Below, in pieces: positions 53,560 through 61,343 of a stretch of DNA of 64,000 nt. The stretch lies in contig NZ_JAKVLR010000001.1 of NCBI RefSeq assembly GCF_022484265.1, forward strand, positions 310,001-374,000, written 5' to 3'. Source of the DNA: Companilactobacillus sp. GTDB taxonomy: Bacteria > Bacillota > Bacilli > Lactobacillales > Lactobacillaceae. Under the pieces are notes generated by a model that did not search any database, was not told where the DNA came from, and saw only the letters and a list, made by a program, of their open reading frames with translations. The translations under genes and the position numbers were made by a program. Within the stretch, counting starts at the first letter, position 1; every line of letters begins with the position of its first letter.

Positions 53560-54568
53560 ATTTGAATAAGTCTATCACATCAGATGCGGGGATCCCGCTG
53601 AAATATTGATCTAAGTCGATCGACTCGAGTAGCTGAGTAATTTTATCTGAATTATATTCAGTCCCGACTAACAAATTTTTAACATCCTGCGAATCCTTTT
53701 TGCCAAAATAATCGCCATAGATCTCAACTGATTCAATCTTTCCGTTTGATACTAAATATCTAACGTCGATCGTACCCATCGTAAAATGTTTACGATTCTT
53801 GACCGTAAAATCAGGAGATTTTCCATAGACCCAATCCCAGTTGTAATAATAGTCGTCGTTTAGTTTCTTGATTGCTGCCTTATCGGCATCGGTTAGTTGA
53901 TATTCCTTGTCGGCAATCTTTGACAAATCATCAGTATGGAACAGTTCCATGATCAAACGGTCTCGAAACTGCTCAGTTGTCAGATCCTGAAATTCTGGCT
54001 TCAAGTAAGGCTTTACGTTAGTAACTCTTGATTTAACTGACTTGATTCCTTTTGATTCGATCTTGTCCTTGGGGACATTTAAAGCTTTTGCCAAAACAGA
54101 TAGATCCACGTCGTAGGCGAGGGTACCATGAGAAAACATCTTTCCGTTTTTAGTGTACATAGCATTTCCAGAAAATTTCTTGCCATCGACCATCAAGTCG
54201 TTTCGTCCTGAGACTTCGGCGGTCGTTGCACCCATATCCTTTAGAGCATCGATGATCGGCTTGGTAAGTTTTTGGAAATCTCCAAAATTGTCATCGTCTG
54301 AATTGACTACAAAGCTGAAACTAACATTGCCCAAATCATCGTAAACAGCACCACCACCGGAGAATCTCCTCGTGATGGTAATATCGTGCTCTTTGACGTA
54401 ATCAGAATTTATTTCTTCAAGTGTATTTTGATTGTGGCCAACGATAATGCAGGGCTTTTGAATGTAAAAAAGCACTAGTGGCTCATCAAAGTCGACGTTG
54501 TTCATCAGATATTGTTCAGTAGCTAAATTATCACGGATATCATTTGATTTCATTCTATAAAAATACAT
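53558..54568 (-). CDS. lplA: Lipoate-protein ligase, paralogue 1
   Basis: LplA attaches lipoate to the E2 and H proteins of 2-oxoacid dehydrogenases and the glycine cleavage system. From ATG 54568 the product has 336 residues; GAAGG lies nine bases upstream, and the ATG at 54577 would overlap it. Conserved blocks are IIVGHNQNTLEEIN, RRFSGGGAVYDDLGN (lipoyl-AMP loop), GKKFSGNAMY (catalytic Lys), GTLAYDVDLSVL and, in the C-terminal accessory domain, YYNWDWVYGKSP. The neighbouring gene 54625-55638 is a close paralogue; the pair looks like a tandem duplication. Confidence 0.93.
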   Translation of the reverse strand: MYFYRMKSNDIRDNLATEQYLMNNVDFDEPLVLFYIQKPCIIVGHNQNTLEEINSDYVKEHDITITRRFSGGGAVYDDLGNVSFSFVVNSDDDNFGDFQKLTKPIIDALKDMGATTAEVSGRNDLMVDGKKFSGNAMYTKNGKMFSHGTLAYDVDLSVLAKALNVPKDKIESKGIKSVKSRVTNVKPYLKPEFQDLTTEQFRDRLIMELFHTDDLSKIADKEYQLTDADKAAIKKLNDDYYYNWDWVYGKSPDFTVKNRKHFTMGTIDVRYLVSNGKIESVEIYGDYFGKKDSQDVKNLLVGTEYNSDKITQLLESIDLDQYFSGIPASDVIDLFK

Positions 54569-54582
54569 ATTTGCCATCCTTC

Positions 54583-54613
54583 AAAAAAAGCCTGAGTTTT
54601 AGAAAACTCAAGC
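54583..54613 (-). terminator. Terminator between the two lplA genes
   Basis: On the minus strand, TGAGTTTT pairs with AAAACTCA and an outer GC pair, followed by a T-run. It suggests that the two ligase genes are largely separate units. Confidence 0.8.
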
Positions 54614-54624
54614 TGCGGTTAAAT

Positions 54625-55638
54625 TTATGGAGTAAATAATTTGCTTAATTCATCTTGTGGGATGCCCTTGAAGTAATCGTCTAGGTTAAATTTGGCGAGG
54701 ACGGATAAAATTTCGTCTCGGTCGAATTTAACGCCTAAAAGAGCTTTTTTGATATCATTGGCATCTTTCATTCCAAAGTAATCGCCATAGATCTCAGCAT
54801 TTTCGATCTTGCCATCTTCAACGTTATATCTAACATCGACTGTACCCATATCGAAATGCTTACGTTGTTTGGCAGTGAATTTAGGAGATTTTCCGTAAAC
54901 CCAATCCCAGTTGTAGTAATAATCTTCTTTGATCTTGTCGATTGCTTTTTGGTCTTCGTCAGTTACGACGTATTCCTTGTCCTTGATATCTTCAATATTG
55001 TCAGCATGGAATAGTTCAAGCAATAGACGGTCTCTGAATTGTTCAGTCGTCAAATTTTGATACTTTTCATCCAGATAAGGCTTGAGGTTAGTAACACGAC
55101 TTCTGATCGATTTAATACCCTTTGAAGCAATCTTGTCAGCAGGGACATTCAAAGCTTCTGTAAGGACGCTTAAATCAACGTCTAGTGAAAGGGTACCGTG
55201 AGAGAATGTTTTGCCATTCTTGGAGTACATTGCGTTACCAGAGAATTTCTTGCCATCAACAAGTAAATCGTTACGACCAGAAACCTCGGCAGTAGTTGCA
55301 CCCATATCGTGCAATGCATCAACGATAGGTTGGGTGAATGACTTGAAGTCACCGAAGTTTTTGTCGTCAGAATCAACCACGAAACTAAAACATAAATTGC
55401 CAAGGTCTTGATAAACCGCGCCACCACCAGAAATACGGCGAGTAACAGTAATATTATGATCCTTTACGTAATCGCTGTTGATCTCTTCCAAAGTGTTTTG
55501 GTTATGACCAACGATAATACAAGGCTTTTCAATGTAAAAAAGCACCAATGGTTCATCGAATTCAACATTGTTCATCAAATATTGTTCAGTAGCTAAATTA
55601 TCACGAATGTCGCGATCTTTCATAAGAACATAGTACAT
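54625..55638 (-). CDS. lplA: Lipoate-protein ligase, paralogue 2
   Basis: This is a second, intact 337-residue ligase. Conserved elements are IIVGHNQNTLEEINSDYV, RRISGGGAVYQDLGNLCFSF, GKKFSGNAMYSKNGK with the catalytic Lys, and VYGKSPKFTAKQRKHFDMG. Most residues match paralogue 1 by eye, with more differences in the C-terminal 80 residues. AAGGAGGGA lies before ATG 55638. Possible specialisation for different acceptor proteins or lipoate sources is inference. No lipoate acceptor gene is in the window. Confidence 0.93.
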   Translation of the reverse strand: MYYVLMKDRDIRDNLATEQYLMNNVEFDEPLVLFYIEKPCIIVGHNQNTLEEINSDYVKDHNITVTRRISGGGAVYQDLGNLCFSFVVDSDDKNFGDFKSFTQPIVDALHDMGATTAEVSGRNDLLVDGKKFSGNAMYSKNGKTFSHGTLSLDVDLSVLTEALNVPADKIASKGIKSIRSRVTNLKPYLDEKYQNLTTEQFRDRLLLELFHADNIEDIKDKEYVVTDEDQKAIDKIKEDYYYNWDWVYGKSPKFTAKQRKHFDMGTVDVRYNVEDGKIENAEIYGDYFGMKDANDIKKALLGVKFDRDEILSVLAKFNLDDYFKGIPQDELSKLFTP

Positions 55639-55716
55639 GACAAAAATCCCTCCTTGCTTATATTTGTAAGCGATTTAATATTATCACAACAAAAAAGGAT
55701 TTGATAATAAGTATAC

Positions 55717-56112
55717 TTATGATTTTCTTAAATGAATTAATTCTTGATGTATTAATGAATGTGCAGCACGATTATCCTTATCAGAAATATGCTTCGCAAA
55801 GTACATCGGAAATTTTTCTAGCATGGGCATAATCACATCCACTTGTGCTTGATAGTGCTTCGAATATTTTTTATTGATGCTGTCGATCACGATTTTGCTA
55901 TCAGAGTGTAACTGGATAATGTCATCTTGCAAATCTTTGTCTAAAATATCTTTTAAAGCGACCTCGACTGCCAAAAATTCTAGGTAGTGATTATCATTGC
56001 TATCTTCTCGTCGAACGAATTCTTGAGAGTCGTTTTCAGTTTTGTAAACGTAGGCGATCGCAGCTAAGTTTTGATTAGTATTTAATCCTGCGTCGGTGTA
56101 CAATTTAATCAT
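55717..56112 (-). CDS. RNase HI-like protein (YpeP type)
   Basis: This 131-residue protein has the RNase H fold. Likely catalytic acidic residues are Asp7 (LYTDAGL), Glu45 (HYLEFLAVEVAL), Asp71 (QLHSDSK) and Asp113 (DKDNRAAHSL), matching the DEDD pattern. It lacks the basic protrusion and hybrid-binding domain of larger RNases H. Related stand-alone proteins are annotated as ribonuclease HI family or reverse-transcriptase-like. AAAGG lies upstream of ATG 56112. It is divergent from the ebsA-type gene, with only 27 bases between the start codons. Confidence 0.85.
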   Translation of the reverse strand: MIKLYTDAGLNTNQNLAAIAYVYKTENDSQEFVRREDSNDNHYLEFLAVEVALKDILDKDLQDDIIQLHSDSKIVIDSINKKYSKHYQAQVDVIMPMLEKFPMYFAKHISDKDNRAAHSLIHQELIHLRKS

Positions 56113-56139
56113 GTCAATTAAACCTTTCGGGGGTATTTT

Positions 56140-56526
56140 ATGTCGAAAAAGTACTACATTCAGCCCACTGGGGCATGGGGTATCATACTTTGGTCAGTTG
56201 CACTCATTATCATCTTTTTCGGGGTGATTTTGCAATTGGAAATATTTAGCTTAAATGTTATCCCCATTTTGATTTGGATCATTGGGTTAGTTTACATTTT
56301 TTACATCATCAAGAGTTCCTGGATCAAGGTCTCTGATAATCAGATAATTATCAAAGCGCCAAATTACCACCGCACGCGTAGCTTTGATCTAAAAAATGTT
56401 TCTGTCAGATCAACCAACAAATTTCAGTTGGAATTTGATTTTGACAACCATGATTATTTTCCAGTCAAGATAACCTCAACCACTAAGGTGCTTGAAGAAA
56501 TTAAAAAAAGAGTAGGTGATCAATAA
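56140..56526 (+). CDS. EbsA family membrane protein
   Basis: This is a 128-residue protein with two close transmembrane helices (about residues 12-33 and 36-55) and a cytoplasmic PH-like beta domain (SSWIKVSDNQIIIKAPNYHR, VSVRSTNKFQLEFDF). It matches the EbsA group, first named for a locus linked to Enterococcus surface expression; the function is not established. GGGGGTA precedes ATG 56140. The stop overlaps fhs by one base, so they are co-translated. Confidence 0.8.
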   Translation: MSKKYYIQPTGAWGIILWSVALIIIFFGVILQLEIFSLNVIPILIWIIGLVYIFYIIKSSWIKVSDNQIIIKAPNYHRTRSFDLKNVSVRSTNKFQLEFDFDNHDYFPVKITSTTKVLEEIKKRVGDQ

Positions 56527-58208
56527 TGGCATTTCCTAGCGATATTGAAATCGCACAAATTAATGAACACGATAATATGAAAGATATTAACGAGATTGCC
56601 GAAAAAGTCGGCTTGGACTCTGCTGATATTGAACCTTACGGACACTATAAGGCAAAAATCGGCCGTTCAGGTATCAACAAAGCAATGAAAAATGACGATG
56701 GCAAATTGATCTTGGTAACTTCGATCAATCCAACTCCAGCTGGAGAAGGTAAATCCACTGTAGCAATTGGTTTAGCTGATGCATTGCAACGCTTAGGCAA
56801 GAAAACTATGCTTGCTTTGCGTGAACCATCATTAGGTCCAGTAATGGGTATCAAAGGTGGTGCTACTGGAGGCGGTTATGCTCAAGTAGTTCCAATGGAA
56901 GATATCAACTTGCACTTCACCGGCGATATGCACGCCTTAACTAGTGCAATCAATACATTAGCCGCATTGATCGACAATCATCTTCATCAAGGCAACGAAC
57001 TTGGGATTGATCCTCGTCGGATCATTTGGAAACGTGCGTTAGATATCAACGATCGTGCATTGCGTGGAACTGTCATTGGACTTGGCAGCCCAATCAATTC
57101 AATTCCGCGAGAAGAGCATTTTGAAATTACCGTTGCCAGCGAATTAATGGCGATCTTATGTTTAGCACAAGACATCGACGATCTAAAGGAACGCATCGCT
57201 AGTATCTTGATTGCATATACTTATGATCGAAAGCCGATCTTTGTTCGTGACCTTCATGTCGAGGGCGCAATCACGATGCTATTAAAAGATGCTTTAAAGC
57301 CTAACCTAGTCCAAACTCTTGAAAATACACCAGCTATTATTCATGGTGGACCTTTTGCCAATATCGCTCACGGCTGCAACAGTATCTTAGCTACAAAATT
57401 GGCCATGAAACTCAGCGACTATACTGTCACTGAAGGTGGCTTCGGTGCTGACCTTGGTGGCGAGAAGTTCATGGATATCGTCACTCCTAAACTCAATCAC
57501 GCACCAAATGCCATTGTTATTGTGGCTACGATCAGAGCACTTAAATACAATGGCGGTCAAAAATTAGCCGATCTCAAGGGTGAAGATCTCAAAGCGTTGA
57601 CTTTAGGATTTAAGAACTTAAAACGTCATATCCAAAATATGCGATATTACAACGTGCCAGTGGTTGTTTCAATCAACAGATTTGAAACAGATACTGATGA
57701 AGAAATCAAATTATTGACAAGTCTCTGTGATGAGGTTGGCGTTGATGTTCAACTCACTGAGATCCATCATAAAGGTAGTGCCGGTGGAGTTGACCTAGCT
57801 AAGGCCGTTATCAAAGCGACTGAACAAGAAGCTAACTACACGCGTCTTTATGAAGATGAACAAACTACTGAAGAAAAGATTGCAACAATTGCATCAGAGA
57901 TTTACGGTGCCAATAACGTTGAGTATTCCGATAAAGCACGTAAACAACTAAAGACTTTGAAGGATAACGTTTGGGATGATCTGCCTGTATGTATTGCTAA
58001 AACGCAATATTCATTAAGTGATGATCCAAAACAATTGGGAAGTCCCAAAGACTTTACGCTTCATGTTAAAGAATTGATTCCAAAGCTTGGTGCAGGATTT
58101 ATCGTTGTATTAACTGGAAATGTTATGACCATGCCTGGATTGCCAAGCAAGCCTGCAGCATTGAATATGGATGTTGACAATACTGGAAGGATAAGTGGAT
58201 TGTTCTAA
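56526..58208 (+). CDS. fhs: Formate-tetrahydrofolate ligase
   Basis: This enzyme makes 10-formyl-tetrahydrofolate from formate, THF and ATP for purine and formyl-Met synthesis. It has 560 residues. Visible blocks are NPTPAGEGKSTVAIGLADAL (P-loop), LREPSLGPVMGIKGGATGGG, NLHFTGDMHALTSA and TEGGFGADLGGEKFMDI. ATG 56526 follows AGGTGAT. The stop codon overlaps lspA by one base. Its place between ebsA and lspA does not suggest a shared pathway. Confidence 0.97.
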   Translation: MAFPSDIEIAQINEHDNMKDINEIAEKVGLDSADIEPYGHYKAKIGRSGINKAMKNDDGKLILVTSINPTPAGEGKSTVAIGLADALQRLGKKTMLALREPSLGPVMGIKGGATGGGYAQVVPMEDINLHFTGDMHALTSAINTLAALIDNHLHQGNELGIDPRRIIWKRALDINDRALRGTVIGLGSPINSIPREEHFEITVASELMAILCLAQDIDDLKERIASILIAYTYDRKPIFVRDLHVEGAITMLLKDALKPNLVQTLENTPAIIHGGPFANIAHGCNSILATKLAMKLSDYTVTEGGFGADLGGEKFMDIVTPKLNHAPNAIVIVATIRALKYNGGQKLADLKGEDLKALTLGFKNLKRHIQNMRYYNVPVVVSINRFETDTDEEIKLLTSLCDEVGVDVQLTEIHHKGSAGGVDLAKAVIKATEQEANYTRLYEDEQTTEEKIATIASEIYGANNVEYSDKARKQLKTLKDNVWDDLPVCIAKTQYSLSDDPKQLGSPKDFTLHVKELIPKLGAGFIVVLTGNVMTMPGLPSKPAALNMDVDNTGRISGLF

Positions 58209-58672
58209 TGCCCTTTGTATATTTAATTGTATTGATCGGCCTGATAATCGGAGATCAAGCCTTGAAGTTTTACGTATTTTATAATGTACCGTCATTAGGG
58301 GAACAACAATTTATCCCTGGTATTTTGTCATTAACTAACATTAGAAATACTGGTGCTGCTTGGAGCATGATGGAAGGGAAGATGTACTTTTTCTACATCA
58401 TTACCGCGATTGCTGTAGTTGTACTGATCTATCTATTTATCAAATCTGAAAAAAATCAGTATTTGTATCGTTTCTCATTGCTGTTCCTATTTGCAGGAAC
58501 CATCGGCAATGCAATTGATCGATTCACCAGACAATATGTTATTGATATGTTCAACTTACAATTTATTAATTTTCCAATTTTTAACTTAGCAGATACTTAC
58601 ATCACCGTTGGTGTGATTTTGCTACTGATTTACTTATTCCGTTCGACAGCAGGTGAAAAAAATAGCAAATAA
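58208..58672 (+). CDS. lspA: Lipoprotein signal peptidase (signal peptidase II)
   Basis: This aspartic membrane protease removes signal peptides from prolipoproteins. It has 154 residues with four transmembrane helices. Family blocks are GDQALKFYV, LTNIRNTGAAWSM, GTIGNAIDRF (first catalytic Asp) and FNLADTYITVG (second catalytic Asp). It starts at ATG 58208, overlapping the fhs stop, and its last 20 bases overlap the beginning of rluD. The lspA-rluD-pyrR order is conserved in Bacilli. Confidence 0.97.
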   Translation: MPFVYLIVLIGLIIGDQALKFYVFYNVPSLGEQQFIPGILSLTNIRNTGAAWSMMEGKMYFFYIITAIAVVVLIYLFIKSEKNQYLYRFSLLFLFAGTIGNAIDRFTRQYVIDMFNLQFINFPIFNLADTYITVGVILLLIYLFRSTAGEKNSK

Positions 58673-59567
58673 TTTAATTACTTTAAAATTTGAGGACGAA
58701 GGCAAAATTCGTTTAGACAAATTCGTTGACCAAGAAATGGACGAGCTATCTCGTTCGCAAATCACAAAATTTATTAAAGATGGCGAAATTTCAGTCAACG
58801 ATAATGTTGTCACTAAAGCTGGCTATAAGTTAAGTTCTGGGGATGTCGTAACATTTACCATTCCAGAAGAAAAACCGATTGAGGCAGTTCCTGAAGATAT
58901 CCCGATCGATATTGTTTATGAAGATCAAGACGTTTTGGTCGTTAATAAGCCGCAAGGGATGGTTGTTCATCCAGCAGCTGGTCATCCAGATGGAACACTA
59001 GTAAACGCCATTTTGTATCATAGTCAAATAAATGACGATGATATGATCAGACCAGGAATCGTTCATCGGATCGATAAAGATACCTCTGGTTTGTTGATGA
59101 TTGCCAAAAATAATCTCGCAAAACAATCATTGATGAAACAATTGAAAGATAAAACTAACCTCAGAGAATACGTGGCAATCGTTCATGGCAATTTCAAGGA
59201 AAAACGTGGGGTGATCAACGCTCCACTGGGACGTGCCAAAAACGACCGTAAGAAACAAGCAATTGTTGATGATGGTCGTCATGCAGTCACGCACTTTGAA
59301 GTCATCGAACAATTTGAAGGCTATTCGCTGGTAAAACTAAAACTTGAAACTGGTAGAACTCATCAAATTCGTGTTCACATGCAATACATCGGCCATCCGG
59401 TGGCAGGAGATCCTCTATACGGACCTAAGCATACATTGCCAGGACATGGTCAGTTCCTGCATGCAGAGACTTTAGGGTTTGATCACCCAAGGACGCATGA
59501 ATGGATGCAGTTTTCAGTTGAACCACCTAAGATCTTTCAAGATACTGTTAAAAAATTGCGTGGTTGA
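58653..59567 (+). CDS. rluD: 23S rRNA pseudouridine synthase, RluD family
   Basis: The product is a RluD-type pseudouridine synthase of 304 residues. An N-terminal S4 domain (IRLDKFVDQEMDELSRSQIT) is followed by the catalytic domain with RPGIVHRIDKDTSGLLMIAK, which contains the catalytic Asp, and RTHQIRVHMQYIGHPVAGD. The start is uncertain. GTG 58653 lies inside the AGGTGA ribosome site, and an in-frame ATA at 58662 would sit five bases after it. A perfect hairpin TTGCGTG/CACGCAA surrounds the stop codon but has no T-run. It is co-located with lspA and pyrR as in Bacillus. Confidence 0.93.
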   Translation: MKKIANNLITLKFEDEGKIRLDKFVDQEMDELSRSQITKFIKDGEISVNDNVVTKAGYKLSSGDVVTFTIPEEKPIEAVPEDIPIDIVYEDQDVLVVNKPQGMVVHPAAGHPDGTLVNAILYHSQINDDDMIRPGIVHRIDKDTSGLLMIAKNNLAKQSLMKQLKDKTNLREYVAIVHGNFKEKRGVINAPLGRAKNDRKKQAIVDDGRHAVTHFEVIEQFEGYSLVKLKLETGRTHQIRVHMQYIGHPVAGDPLYGPKHTLPGHGQFLHAETLGFDHPRTHEWMQFSVEPPKIFQDTVKKLRG

Positions 59568-59613
59568 CACGCAAATCAACATAATTTAATCTAAAAACGT
59601 TAATATGATTTTG

Positions 59614-59700
59614 GTAAAATTATTTATAGCTTACGTTAAGAGAATTTTATTTTGGTTAATACGAAAAAATAAAGCTGGGGCAGTCGTCCTAGCTTTTATT
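59614..59700 (+). promoter_or_regulatory. pyrR leader: extended -10 and hairpin, possible attenuator
   Basis: An extended -10 (TGGTAAAAT, ending 59619) could start a leader near 59626. The leader contains AAAGCTGGG pairing with CCTAGCTTT (59671-59679 and 59688-59696, one G-T pair), followed by TTATTTA. The known PyrR-binding anti-antiterminator consensus with CCNGNGAGGTT is not visible. The hairpin could be a weak terminator, but regulation by PyrR cannot be shown from it. Confidence 0.4.
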
Positions 59701-59719
59701 TAGGATAGGGAGTTTTTCT

Positions 59720-60247
59720 ATGGCAAAGGAAATTATTGATGGTCAAACCATGACTCGTGCACTAACACGGATCACATATGAAATAATTGAACGTAACAAG
59801 GGTATTGAGGACTTGGTGCTAGTAGGTATTAAAACACGTGGAGTGTTCGTTGCACATCGAATCGAATCTCGACTTAAACAACTCGAAAACATCAGCATTC
59901 CAGTTGGAGAACTAGATATCACTCCATATCGGGATGACGTTAACGAAGATGATAAGGATGGCAAGGAATTCAAAGCTGCACCTTTAGACTTCGACATCAC
60001 TAATAAACACGTAATTTTAACTGATGACGTCTTATATACTGGTAGAACTATCCGTGCTGCAATGGATGCACTTATGAAATCTGGACGTCCTAAAAAGATC
60101 TCATTGGCAGTCTTAGTCGATCGAGGACATCGGGAATTGCCAATTCGTGCAGATTTCGTTGGCAAGAACATTCCTACTTCTCAACGTGAAAAAATTAAAG
60201 TATTCATGAAAGAAATCGATGGAGAAGACAAAGTCGAAATCGAGTAA
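59720..60247 (+). CDS. pyrR: PyrR: pyr operon regulator / uracil phosphoribosyltransferase
   Basis: PyrR binds pyr leader mRNA when UMP or UTP is high and has weak uracil phosphoribosyltransferase activity. It has 175 residues. The PRPP loop VILTDDVLYTGRTIRAA (about residues 97-113) is intact, as are LVGIKTRGVFVAHRI and VLVDRGHRELPIRADFVGKN. AGGGAG lies before ATG 59720. It is 18 bases upstream of carA, giving an apparent pyrR-carA-carB operon. PyrR looks functional, unlike the two genes after it. Confidence 0.96.
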   Translation: MAKEIIDGQTMTRALTRITYEIIERNKGIEDLVLVGIKTRGVFVAHRIESRLKQLENISIPVGELDITPYRDDVNEDDKDGKEFKAAPLDFDITNKHVILTDDVLYTGRTIRAAMDALMKSGRPKKISLAVLVDRGHRELPIRADFVGKNIPTSQREKIKVFMKEIDGEDKVEIE

Positions 60248-60265
60248 TTAATTGGAGTTGGGAAA

Positions 60266-61342
60266 ATGAAACGTTATTTAATTTTAGAAGATGGAACAGT
60301 TTTCCCTGGCGAAGGTTTCGGATCGTCAGCTATTACCACCGGACAGTTGGTAGTATCAAATAATCGAACTGGAATTGAACAATCTGTTACCGATCCGGAT
60401 GCAGAAGGACAGATCATTGCCTTTACAATCCCTGGAATTGGCAGTTCAGGTATTAATCGTGACTTTTATGAATCAATTAACTACCAATGCAAAGGCGTTG
60501 TAATTGGTTCAAGCAGCTCCGATAGCGTCGATGGTTCGATCCCGTTTGAAGATTGGATCACTAGCCTAAATATTCCTGGCATTAAAAACGTCGATATTCG
60601 TGCCTTGTCAAAATATATTTTTGAACATGGCGAAATGAAAGCATCAATCATGGACACTCATGATGAACATGCTATCGACCAGATCAAAGCTCTAGTATTG
60701 CCATCAGATTTAGTAAAACAGGTTTCAACTAAACAATCATATCCAAATCCAAATATTGGTTTGAAAATGGTTATCGTCGATCTGGGATTGAAATATTCCA
60801 TTCTACGACAGTTATCGTACCGGGATTGTAATTCAGTCATTGTTAACTACAATTCAACACCTGAAGAAATTGCTAATTTACATCCTGACGGAATAATTTT
60901 TTCAAATGGGCCTGGTGATCCCAACGATCTTCCCAAGACCATTGAAAACATCAAAACGTTGCAAAAACAATTTCCAATCTTGGGAATTGGACTTGGAAGT
61001 TTTCTTGTTGCTTTGGCAAATGATTGTCAAATCACTCGATTGGAACAACCACACCACGAATCCTCATTGGCGGTCAAAGAAGTTGCCAGTGGCAAAATTG
61101 ATTTTGTTAATCATAATCACTCGTATACGATTGATCAAAAGTCAATTGGATCATCAGATTTTATCGTTACCAACATTTGTGTCGCTGATGGAAGCATTGA
61201 AGGTATTCGTCACGAGTACTTGCCAATTATCAGCGTTTTATTTGAGCCGGAAGCTGCACCAGGACCAACTGACGGCTATTATGTTTTTGATGAATTTATC
61301 GATTTGATACATTCCATCAAGAACCAAGATTGGAGTAGGTAG
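60266..61342 (+). CDS. Carbamoyl-phosphate synthase small-subunit homologue, glutaminase site lost
   Basis: This is a full-length (358 residues) CarA-type protein with the small N-terminal domain (TGIEQSVTDPDAEGQIIAFT) and a GATase fold. In active CarA the glutaminase motif is GICLGHQ with the nucleophilic Cys (Cys269 in E. coli). Here residues 240-246 read GIGLGSF, with Gly242 in that place. The catalytic His of QGHPEAS is also replaced: LFEPEAAPG has Glu327, while the partner Glu329 remains. NGPGDPND is preserved. The frame is open and the gene is followed two bases later by the carB homologue. The fold is clear, but glutamine hydrolysis should be absent. Its actual role is unknown. Confidence 0.88.
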   Translation: MKRYLILEDGTVFPGEGFGSSAITTGQLVVSNNRTGIEQSVTDPDAEGQIIAFTIPGIGSSGINRDFYESINYQCKGVVIGSSSSDSVDGSIPFEDWITSLNIPGIKNVDIRALSKYIFEHGEMKASIMDTHDEHAIDQIKALVLPSDLVKQVSTKQSYPNPNIGLKMVIVDLGLKYSILRQLSYRDCNSVIVNYNSTPEEIANLHPDGIIFSNGPGDPNDLPKTIENIKTLQKQFPILGIGLGSFLVALANDCQITRLEQPHHESSLAVKEVASGKIDFVNHNHSYTIDQKSIGSSDFIVTNICVADGSIEGIRHEYLPIISVLFEPEAAPGPTDGYYVFDEFIDLIHSIKNQDWSR

Positions 61343-61343
61343 T

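Noticed and set aside
59556..59574. Perfect hairpin TTGCGTG/CACGCAA around the rluD stop codon as a terminator
   Set aside because: No T-run follows, so it is not a standard intrinsic terminator; noted under rluD only.
59743..60171. 142-codon minus-strand frame inside pyrR
   Set aside because: It is a shadow of the conserved PyrR coding sequence.
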